In this document: positions 10,680 through 19,911 of the stretch, one piece after another
Position numbering within the stretch: the stretch's first letter is position 1
Layout: each line of letters opens with the position of its first letter
Origin: Gossypium raimondii
Lineage: Eukaryota > Streptophyta > Magnoliopsida > Malvales > Malvaceae
Length of the DNA: 64,000 nucleotides
Direction of reading: 5' to 3'
Assembly: GCF_025698545.1 (NCBI RefSeq)
Contig: NC_068574.1
Location: forward strand, 44,850,014-44,914,013
Made by a program: the position numbers and the translations under genes
Notes under the pieces: generated by a model
Database searches by the model: none
What the model was told of the DNA's origin: nothing
The model's input: the letters and a program-made list of their open reading frames with translations, nothing else

Positions 10680-12860
10680 TGTAACAACCCGTTTTCAGTG
10701 AAATCGGAGAAGTGGTTTTGGGACCACAAATCTGAGTCCGGAAGAAAAATTATTTTTAATATTATTTCATGGTCTGCATTATGATAGAAATGTCGTATGA
10801 AAATTTTGTAAAGAAATTTTACTGATTACATGTTTAATTTGAAAAAAAAGGACCAAATTGCATAAAGTACAAAAGTTGAATTCTAGTGGCTAAAAGGATC
10901 AAATAGCTATGGAATTCAAAATTTGAGGTCTTTATATGGAAAATAGACCATTTAGAGGAGTTAGTAGATAAGTATGATGATTTATCATTGGAAATTTAAG
11001 AAAAGAAAAGGATTAAATTGGAAAGTAAAAGATAAAAAGATGATAAATAATAAAATAAAATAAAATATCATTATTTTATCATTTTTCCTAAAATTAAAAA
11101 ATGGAAACCCTAGCCATGGAAACCTAAACTCAAGCCAACTTATTTTGCTTAATTAGGTAAGTATTCTTGTCCCGTTGTAATTTTTATGTTTCCGAGATCG
11201 TAATAGTTTAATCTAGTTACCTCAGGGATTAATTTGTAAAACTATTAAAGTGTTATGGTTTTTCCATGAATGAGTATAGTTGAATTATGAAATTTTATGG
11301 TAGAAAATGAAAGGTTGTTGATAGATAAACAACTTTTGTAAATGGAATTTTGATGAAACTATGATTTAGGGACTAAATTGAAAACATGTAAAATTCATGG
11401 AAAATTTTTGAATTTTATGAAATACATGGGCTGCTAATGTTATATGTAAAAATCATCTAGGCTTGGAATAAGGATTAAATTGCTTGAATTTCATTTTTCG
11501 AGTCTAGGGATGAAATTGTAATTAATCAAAAGTATAGGGGAAAAATGGTAATTTTTCCTAAGAAGTGAATTGGATTGAATTGAATATAAATTGATGTTAA
11601 ATTCATTCGTGTAGATCCGGATAGATCAAATACGGAGTTAGATCATGGAAAAGAGAAAGTAACGGATTAGTAGCTTTTGTGTATAAAATTGTCATGTATA
11701 AGTATGGATCACATATCCAATAATGTCTGACAAGTGCTAAGTCCCGTTTGAACTTAAGAAATTAGATGGATACAAATGACACTGTCATTAAGAGTTCCCT
11801 ATTGGTTGTGGTCTTGCATGTGTTGTAGACACACCACAGCTCGCAAGAGCGTCACGTTATTTAGCTCTTATGAGCATCCCGAATTTGGCTCTCTTGAGCT
11901 TTCCGTTTATGGCTCGTATGAGCTTCCTGATAATTGGCTCTCCGGAGCTTCCCGATAATTGGCTCTCATGAGCTTCTTGATTAGCTCTCCGGAGCTTCCT
12001 GATATTGGCTCACACGAGCTTTCTGATTATGGTTCTTATGAGCTTTCCATTACATTGCTTACATGAGCTTCCCGTTATATGGCTCGAGAGAGAGCTTCCC
12101 GTTTATATGCTCACATGAACATTCCTGAATATGAATTAATGGATTACAGTTTTGTACACTTTGTGTGTACTACCCTTGTATCCATCGATATTTTAAATTG
12201 TTCAACAGGCAAAGTTCTAATATGAGACAATATGAATTTAAAATGAACTATACCTGTATATACCTGAAATACATAAAAATGACATTACCTGATTTATTGA
12301 ATCATGAACTAGTTGTTACATGAATGTGAAATTTACTTGTTGACTTTGTTTATCCATGATTATGGTTTATACATATGATTACTTGACTAATGTGATATGG
12401 ATATGTGTTTAGGCTATGGTCAAGTTGATTGGATATTTCTTTTATACTTACCTTATGTATGAAATAATGATAAGTTAATTTTCTGTTATACGAACTTAGT
12501 AAGCTTTAAAGCTTATTCTGTTTTATTTTCCCTGTTTTATAGTAATTCGAAAGCTCGTTGGGTTGGAAGCTTAGCGGAGATATCTCACACTATCCATCAG
12601 CTCATTTTGATATATGTAACAAACTAAATTTTCGTTATAATGATATGTATAGGCTAAATTTGGCCAATGATGGCATGTATGTGTTTGGTTGAAATTAGCC
12701 ATTGGTATGGCTTGTGATTGGTATAGTTTGAAATGTATACATATAACTCTAAGGCCTTAACATGTTTGACATGTGTTTGAAATGGATGAATGATGGAAAA
12801 TCATATAGGCATATTGATAAGTGGTTTGAGATAGTATAATTAGTAAAATATGCATATATG
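10680..12860 (-). mobile_element. Gypsy-type LTR in reverse orientation, 5' part missing
   Basis: It begins TGTAACAACCCGTTTTCAG, the reverse complement of the 3' end of the LTR at 44262-47169 (GAAAACGGGCTCTTACA). Similarity to that LTR continues through the GCTC/GAGC cluster and the CACACTATC(A)CAGCTC block (about 12570-12600), fading near 12860. The CACACGG cluster and the TGTAACACC start are absent, so roughly 0.7 kb of the LTR 5' side was lost. The right boundary is approximate. Confidence 0.6.
11840..12115. repeat. GCTC..GAGC palindrome array
   Basis: About ten to eleven units of roughly 24 bp read GGCTC(N4-5)GAGCTTCC(C/T)GAT. Each holds an inverted GCTC/GAGC pair. It is the reverse-strand counterpart of the arrays at 45610-45970 and 54630-55065. 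Confidence 0.75.
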
Positions 12861-14069
12861 TGTGTATGGCTATGGGCTCAATCATTTTTAAAGCATAAGC
12901 CTCCACTTATATCAAAGTACATGAGTTGCATACGCGTGGTCAGTAACTAACTCAGGATTTAGGTAAATCACACCATAAACGTCACAAGTGAATTAATTCA
13001 CAAACAGATTCAAAATTAATTCATCTTAGGTCTAGTCCAATGTATCATTCTACCAATGAATACATCTCTGTCTCTACCCACAGAGTCAACTGCTTTATAA
13101 TAGCCAAAACTAGCCATCTCCTCAATTGGAATTGTAGACGACACAATTATTCTTCTTAGTATTTAAATCAAATGCTCACTTTGATTCTTTTACAGGATTA
13201 CGGACTCATTTAGATTATCTACTGAAATAAGTTGTCTTTCTCGCAATGTAAATGTTCTTACAGTGCTACTTATCTTCAGTTTGAACTTAGACAATCAATG
13301 AGCTAATATTTATTTGTCAGAATTTCGCTATGCATGCAAAATATAAAAAACAGAAATACAAAAGACACAATAGTGAAATGTGAAATTAACTTTATTTATT
13401 TATTCATCGTTCAAATAAATAGAAAACAATTACATGTTTACTACAATATGGGCACATTTCCCAATATTGGAACATATACATTGTATTTTCTTACAGGAGA
13501 TTGCCTAAACTTAGCCAAAATCTTAAAACTTTTCTTTAAACCCTTTGCCTACAAGGTGCTTGATAAAATTCTCCAACTAAAATTTTTAGTGCAAATAGTG
13601 TCTTCTCTAGTTAGTTAAAGTGACTATCAAGAACCATCCCCGTTTTGGTCCTACGTCTTCAAATACGTCTAGCGGTAAAACCATTTCTTTCAATGGTTGC
13701 TTTAGAGATGACAATGACTCTTACTGTTTTGACCATTATTTTTCAAAATGCAAAGTTAATGTTTCATAGCACTTGATTCTTATTTCTTAGCCAAAATTAA
13801 TTTTTTATTTCTTGAAACTTTGGTCGAATGGTATTAGATTGAATTTTTTAAAATTTGTTCACTAACGTATGTTAATTTTGTTTAAGCATTTTATTTGAAT
13901 GCTAGACTTGAACATGATTAAATGGGTGAGACCATGGTTGTCATTAACTCTTTTCTTATGAAAACTCCTATTCTTCTCACTTTGGAAAACTTTGGCAATT
14001 TTTTAAAACTTCCTCTCAGTGGTGAATCAAATGAGAAAGGCACTTACAATCCAACCTCAAACGTTCGAT
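12861..14069. other. Unclassified retroelement-like DNA
   Basis: There is no intact gene. The text between about 13020 and 13480 looks like LTR or leader sequence of a retroelement (mixed-complexity DNA with a distinctive TTTCCCAATATTGG block), but neither end could be fixed. It lies within the large MULE, so it is a later insertion or part of one. Confidence 0.3.
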
Positions 14070-14733
14070 GCTCGTAAACATCCGAGCTCAATGTCCATGA
14101 TCGTGTTTTGAACCTTATTATTACATGGATATTGCATCCAATTTCAAAACATGTCGTTATTCAATCTACCGATTATTAGTGGATTGATTGTTTTCATAGT
14201 AATATGCATCCTGATCTTGCACTCATATTGTTTAATGACATTACCAAAAGCATTGGGAAGGAGCTCTCTAGCACACTCACCTTGCCTTTTGGAATGTACT
14301 TATCTTATACTTTTACATGCCCAAACATTCTAACCAATGTCGATCCTCTCTTGTCCATTAAACTTCAACCTATTAGCTTTGATACTTTTCATTGTGCTGG
14401 ATTTAAATTGGATCCTCTTACCAGCAATTGGGTTAAAAGTGACCAACCCAATCCTTATTAGGTTGATGATGAAGATGTTGAAAAATAGCATGATGATTTT
14501 CCTCCCACAGAGCAAGCTCTTCCACCAACTTCTTCATTCACTCAACCATCGGCTCAGTCTCATTTTGACGACATGGCTGCTACCATCCTTAGTGCTATTA
14601 CTTCTTTAAGTGATGAGTTTAGAGGATTCCGTACTCGAGTAGATGATGCGTTTGATCATGTTAATAATAATGTTAGAAGTCTAAACTCTAGGATGTTTCA
14701 ATTCCCTCTTCCTCCTCCACCCCAAGAAGACTA
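14070..14733 (+). pseudogene. Broken retroelement/transposon ORF, gag-like
   Basis: One reading frame stays protein-like for about 215 codons if three stop codons are ignored (after STDY, after QPNPY and after DDEDVEK). It reads LNLIITWILHPISKHVVIQS, then HSNMHPDLALILFNDITKSI, and ends in a proline-rich tail with a helical SLSDEFRGFRTRVDDAFDHV stretch before a natural stop at 14731-14733. This layout resembles the 'putative plant transposon protein' ORFs seen in plant retroelements; I cannot name a specific family. It is followed by a purine-rich tract at 14945-14966, which could be a polypurine tract. The stops make it a relic. Confidence 0.4.
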
Positions 14734-14944
14734 GAGTGCATATATTTTTTTTCTCATGCATTTTAATCATTTTCATTGCACATTTACCTATCTTTATGTT
14801 AGAACATTCATGCTTATTTTGGTATCTTGTTTGTAGATACTTAAAGGTTTAATGTTAGTTCTTTGCTTTCACATTTTTCAATTCCTATTCTTGGACTAAC
14901 AAAGTCTCTCTCTTAAGCTTCATTTGTTGTTTTTTGATATAACA

Positions 14945-14966
14945 AAAAGGGGGAGAAGAGAAGAGA
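14945..14966 (+). other. Purine-rich tract, possible retroelement PPT
   Basis: AAAAAGGGGGAGAAGAGAAG sits about 210 bp after the broken ORF. Similar AAAAAGGGGGAG tracts precede the 3' LTR of many plant retrotransposons. No LTR start could be recognised right after it, so the assignment is tentative. Confidence 0.3.
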
Positions 14967-15319
14967 AAAGTAAATTTAATTGGAATTTGGTTGATTATTT
15001 TTATGACTAATCTTTTAATGCCAACACCTAATTGACCATTTTTTCTTTCTCAAGTCTTTATTTCAAATTAATAAAATCAAGTCACTGATTCAAATTGAAC
15101 TTTAACAGGGGGGAGTAAAAAATTCAAAAAACAAATTTACCAAAATGTTTTGTTATATTAAAAAAAGGAGAGATTGTTTAACTAACTTTATTTGATAAAA
15201 ATTAGAACATTAAAAATTTTAGAATATATCTTAAACCCAAATTGCAACAAAATGTTAGTATACACAAAACCCTTTGTTTCTCACAAACTCAATTATGGCA
15301 GACCAAAACACAAACCCTA

Positions 15320-15466
15320 ATTTACCTTTTTAAAGTTCGCACACCCAAAGAATTTTCTCCCTTTATTCTTTGGAGTATTTGCATTGCAAATGGGAGCCCT
15401 TAACCCGCAATGGCAGTACAAAACCCTTTTTTGAGTACTTGATTTTCTGTTTGTAGAAGAAGACAT
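15320..15466 (-). pseudogene. GRF-type zinc-finger exon, truncated
   Basis: The ATG at 15466 starts MSSSTNRKSSTQKRVLYCHC, continuing into a GRF zinc finger (C-x-C-G, then NKGRKFFGCANFKK). The reading frame then meets a donor-like AAAAAG/GTAAAT at about 15326. The second half of the finger (the expected CxFFxW part) would lie in a following exon, but the next sequence is unrelated, so the gene is cut. GRF fingers bind nucleic acid and are found in plant transposon-associated proteins. Its position, directly inside the right TIR of the 5378-15961 MULE and pointing inward, suggests it was a second gene of that element. A long hydrophobic N-terminal extension of the open frame (to 15643) is not family-like and was left out. 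Confidence 0.55.
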
Positions 15467-16209
15467 GGTGGAGACATAAAGGAGATGAAAACGAAAGAGA
15501 GTCCAAAACATTATTCGCGTCGCAAATGAAAGAGATAGGAAATGAAGAAGTGAAAGAAGAAAACGAAAGAGATGGTCAAAAAGGAAAAAAAACAAACGGA
15601 TAAACAAAAGAGAGAAAAATGAAAGAGATAGCAGCGAAAACAAAAGAGATAGAAGAGAAAAAGGTTGAAGATGATAGTGAAGAAAAAAATTAAAGGAATA
15701 ATATTATTAAGTAATAATATTTAAAAGAATTAAGTAAAAATAAATAAACACGGGTCAAAGGGGTCTTGGGAGTGCGACATGTGACGACGTGCGAGTGGGC
15801 AACGCTACCATGTTAGCAAAATCTTAATGTTGTTACGCTCAGGTACTAAACTAGTGGATGGAAAAAAAAAGTTTGGGTACTAATTTGAGAAAAAAAAACC
15901 CATAAATACCAATATGAGAGAAGTAAATAAATTCAGGTACTAATTTTATATTTAACACCTTTAATAAAATAAAAATAAAATTTATTTATGATATTTTAAA
16001 ATCCCAGGGGTAGCTGATATAAAAATCTAGTTTTTATAATTTTAAAAGTATAAGAATCAAAATGCACTCCATTTTATGGGTAATTTACCAATAAAAGCCC
16101 TTTTTTTTCAAAATTTAACAAAATGGGCCCATTTTTTAATTATTTACCGGAATGGTCTTTTTCCGAGAAATCGCATACGTCGGTAGCGATGTCGAGTATC
16201 GTTAGAAAT

Positions 16210-16315
16210 CTTGTCACGTCGGTAGCGACTTGTCGACGTGGAAGGAAATCGCGCCCTCAAGGACACGATTTCCTTCCACGCCGCCAAGTCGCTACGACGG
16301 ACGCTGATGTCATCC
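16210..16315. repeat. Subterminal hairpin, left side of MULE
   Basis: A 14-bp perfect stem GTGGAAGGAAATCG (16239-16252) pairs with CGATTTCCTTCCAC (16267-16280). It extends outward imperfectly through GGTAGCGACTTG/CAAGTCGCTACG. The counterpart near the right end is the hairpin at 23362-23416. Confidence 0.75.
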
Positions 16316-16648
16316 GCGCGTGAACAATACCCCAACGGTAAAAAATTTGACCGTTGCCCCCCAACGGTAAAAAAAAAACTATAAATACCCCCCACCCCTT
16401 TTTATTTTTTCACAAACAAATCCTCTCTAATATTTCCTCTCAATTCCTCTCAATTTCCTTCCAAATTTCTCTCAATTTCCTTCTAAAATTCTCTCAAACT
16501 CATATTTCATTTCAATTTCCTCTCAATTTCCTTCTAAAATTATTTCAAATCCATATTTAATTTCAATTTTCTCTAAATTTTTGTTTTTAAAATAATTTTA
16601 AATTTTTTTATATTTTTATAAATCGTAAACATTTGTACGATTTCATCA

Positions 16649-18801
16649 ATGGCCGGATCATTGACTTGTCTTAATAGGCATCACGTATCGGTGGAACAAA
16701 TGAAAATGGTAAGTATTAAATTTAATTTTTAAATATTATTTAAGAATTTTTTATTTATGTATTTTTAGATAATTATTAATTTATTATTTGTTATAAAAGT
16801 CTGAAGATCGGGTATTGGAATGCCATATCCGAAATATGCATGCTCCTCCATCACCGTTAGTAGAGAACTACCTGCGAGAAGGGGGTTTTTGGCACGCGGC
16901 GACGGTAGGCCAGAGATGAAAGTTGGACCCAAAACTGATCAGTGCGTTGATCAAGAGGTGGAGACCCGAGACGCACACATTCCATCTTCCATGTGGAGAG
17001 TGCACTATCACTCTAGAAGATGTCAGTCTGCAGTTGGGATTGCCGGTGGACGGGCACCCAGTCACCGGGTCTGCCCAATCTATCAATTGGGAGGCGGTGT
17101 GCTACGAGCTTTTGGGCGCTATTCCGGAGAAAATGGAGGGAGGTAAGGTCGAGATGGGCTGGTTACGTGACACATTCTCTGATCCGGATGAAGATTCAAC
17201 CGAAATTGAAAGAATACAATATGCTCGGGCATACATTCTTCAATTAATTGGAGGTTATCTAATGCCCGACACATCACGGAGCCGCGTACATCTAAGATGG
17301 CTGCTAAAACTCGTTGATTTTAGAGGAGCCGGTGAATTTAGTTAGGGGTCTGCCATCTTGGCAACGTTGTATCGGGAGATGTGTAGGGCGACGCGACCGA
17401 GGAGAGCAAACATCGGAGGTTGCCTGCCACTACTGCAGTCATGGGCACGGTTTTGCTTTCCATTTCTACGTCCTCGAGTGAACCACCCATATACATTCCC
17501 ACTCATAACGAGGTAAATTTTATATTACATTTTACAATTATTATGTAGATTATTTAAAAATAAAAGTATGCTAAAAATTTATTTAATTAGGTGGAACCAT
17601 CCGGCAAGTTATGCTCTATTACCGTCCACTCTTGAAGATATACGGCTTCTATTAGACCAACGGTCGGAAGCAGAAGTAAGTATTACTGCAAATAGATATT
17701 TCCATACATTCACTAGTCGATTGATATTTAGTATTTAGTATTTAGTATTATGTATATAACTAATATTCCTATCATGTTCATATAGTTTCAATGGACACCA
17801 TACGAGGATCCGGCAATTCTGGCAGTAATCCCGGAAGAGTTTTTACAAAATCCGAACGCTTGGCAGGTGAAAGTCGTGTTGATAAACTACGCAACCGTGG
17901 AGTCGCACCAGACAGACAGAGTGCTACGACAATTTGGATGTAGACAATCGATTCCCGTGGACCCTGAGGTGTTTGACGATCACCACAAAATCGACCTTCG
18001 GCTATTAGGTACAGATTGGCCTAGATACTAGTCCGAGTTCACGAAAATGTGGGCAAAATCGGTATGAACATCTACCTACTCGGGAACCAATCATCGTTCC
18101 AGAGTTAGCGTGCGTTCCAGAATACATGCCATGGTTTAGGATCCATGGCAAGCCGTATTTACTGACGCCAGAGGAGAGGCAGCGGCAAATACATGTCGAA
18201 AGGGAAAGGCGCGGGCCTCTAAATCCAAGACGACAAAATGATGAATGCAGCCCCTCAACGAGGCCCAGACATTCACCCGGCTCATCATCAGCGGCCATGC
18301 AATCACCAAGCCCAACGCGAGCACCGACGCAGTCACCCGACGCAACAATTCAACCGATGATACCCACGCAACCGCCTTTTCAGATGATGCCAGGTGCGTT
18401 TCCTAACCCTTATATGTATCCTTTTCGAGTCCTATGGCAGGTTGAAGCCAAATGCCCGGTTCAGCTCCATTTCCTGTTATGCCAAGCGGACCGCCGATGT
18501 ATAGGCCAGTGGCACATGAGGGATCGCAAGGGGGCCGTTGGGGAGCTCTCCTTTTTACCAATCCCCACTAACGTATGGGTTTCAGACACCGTCGGCATTC
18601 ATGATGCAAACACCTCCACATACACTATTCTTTGAAGGTGGATCATCGTCCCAAGTCCGACAACCAGATGCCGAACCGGAAGAACCAGAATCACCACCGG
18701 AGGAACAACAACAGCTGCCGAAAGCTAGAGGAAGGAGGAATCTAGCACGTAACCGTCGACGGTCGCCATGTGGCACCGAATCCCCCGGGCATAGACATTG
18801 A
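16649..18801 (+). pseudogene. Plant mobile domain (PMD) protein gene, decayed
   Basis: This matches transposon-borne plant mobile domain (aminotransferase-like, MAIN/MAIL-type) proteins. Apparent exons are 16649-16708, 16800-17512, 17591-17675 and 17786-18801, with good GT-AG borders. Family landmarks include LDPKLISALIKRWRPETHTF and CGECTITLEDVSLQLGLPVDG-like text in exon 2, RVNHPYTFPLITR/WNHP across intron 2, DIRLLLDQRSEAE, and FQWTPYEDP at the start of exon 4. The C-terminus is a proline/serine/glutamine-rich tail ending at 18801. Damage comprises TGA just before KLDPK, TAG after GAGEFS, TAG after DWPRY, a frameshift near 18045-18060 and at least one more near 18425. PMD proteins act in nuclear silencing in plants; transposon copies have unknown roles. 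The present copy cannot make a full protein. Confidence 0.8.
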
Positions 18802-18820
18802 TTGCCGTATTTAAATATTA

Positions 18821-19030
18821 TTTGATGTAATAAAATAGAAGTTTATTTGATGTAATAAAATAGAAGTTTATTTGATGTAATAAAATATAAGTTTATTTGA
18901 TGTAATAAAATATAAGTTTATTTGATGTAATAAAATAGAAGTTTATTTGATGTAATAAAATAGAAATTTTTTCGAGCTATTTTGATATTATTTGATGTAA
19001 TAAAATATAAGTTTATTTGATGTAATAAAA
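18821..19030. repeat. 25-bp tandem repeat
   Basis: About eight copies of GTTTATTTGATGTAATAAAATA(G/T)AA follow the PMD stop codon directly. Period is 25 bp, with one slightly longer, diverged unit near 18965-19000. It lies in the 3' end of the PMD gene and may hold its polyadenylation region (several AATAAAA). Confidence 0.85.
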
Positions 19031-19640
19031 ACTCTAACCTAATTAAATACCTAATTAAATACCGTAATTAAAAACCCTAACCCTAACCCTAACCCTAACC
19101 TAAATTAATTCAAAACCCTAATTAAAAACCCTAACCCTAACCCTAACCTAAATTAATTCAAAACCTAATTAAATACCCTAATTAAAAACCCTAACCCTAA
19201 CCTAATTTAATTAAAACCCTAAAAACCCTAATCCTAATTTAATTAAAAACCTTAACCTAAACCCTAATTAAATACCTAATCCTAACCTAATTTAATTAAA
19301 ACCCTAAAACCCTAATCCTAATTTAATTAAAAACCCTAACCTAAACCCTAATTAAATACCCTAAACCTAACCTAATTTAATTAAAACCCTAAAACCTTAA
19401 TCCTAATTTAATTAAAAACCCTAATCTAAACCCTAATTAAAATACCTAACCCTAACCTAATTTAATTAAAAACCCTAAAACCCTAATCCTAATTTAATTA
19501 AAAATTCTAACCTAAACCCTAATTAAATACCCTAACCTAACCTAATTTAATTAAAAATCCTAATCCTAATTTAATTAAAGACCCTAACCCTAACCTAATT
19601 TAATTCAAAACCTTAACCTAAATTATTTAAAACCCTAAAC
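19031..19640. repeat. Telomere-like CCCTAA/TTTAATTA repeat zone
   Basis: Runs of CCCTAA (for example 19073-19100) alternate with AATTTAATTAAAA blocks in a loose higher-order pattern of about 80-90 bp. The short runs are six-base CCCTAA units, rather than the seven-base CCCTAAA usual in plants; CCCTAAA/ACCCTAAAACCC variants also occur. It separates the convergent 3' ends of the PMD and transposase genes. Confidence 0.8.
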
Positions 19641-19911
19641 TAAGTTAACAATGTTACATTCACGTAATGTTAGATTTGGAAAAATGTTTTGATTGGTACT
19701 AACAATTAATAATTTTACATAATTTGATAGTTTTACTAACCATTAACACAATTTTTTGACTTAATAATTTTACATTCACATAATGTTAGATTTGATAAAA
19801 TGTTTTGACTGGTACTAACAATTAATAAATTTATACTATTTGATAATTTTAGTAACAATTAGTACAATTATCAATTAATAATTGAAAAATATAATTTTTC
19901 TAAAATTACAT
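19641..19911. other. AT-rich spacer in the MULE
   Basis: Two diverged copies of an AACAATTAATAAT / TTTTGA(T/C)TGGTACT text occur (about 19650-19730 and 19770-19870). No gene is visible. It is the probable 3' region of the transposase gene. Confidence 0.4.

Larger units (their letters stand above)
5378..15961. mobile_element. Large composite Mutator-like element with about 190-bp TIRs
   Basis: The first ~190 bp (GGTTAAATATAAGATTAGTAC and on, through ATTAAGATTTTGCT and the CACTCCCAAG block) recur inverted at 15750-15961. Flanking sequence TAATAAAA is repeated on both sides (5370-5377 and 15962-15969). Inside are a PB1-like transposase N-terminus (plus strand), a GRF zinc-finger exon (minus strand, next to the right TIR), and several later retroelement insertions. 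Long TIRs, an 8-bp repeat and a PB1-like transposase domain together point to a MULE. The central transposase core is not visible, so it was probably deleted or replaced by nested insertions. Confidence 0.75.

Noticed and set aside
13334..13618. 94-codon plus-strand frame
   Set aside because: It is AT-rich, without recognisable domain, in unclassified retroelement-like DNA.
15467..15643. Hydrophobic N-terminal extension of the GRF zinc-finger ORF
   Set aside because: It is a Phe/Leu/Ser run from a purine-rich complementary strand, without family similarity, upstream of a better ATG at 15466.
16144..16395. 83-codon minus-strand frame at the left MULE end
   Set aside because: It reads through the TIR and subterminal hairpin and has no protein features.
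19031..19640. True telomere or chromosome end
   Set aside because: The repeats are degenerate, interrupted, and enclosed in a transposon with sequence continuing on both sides.
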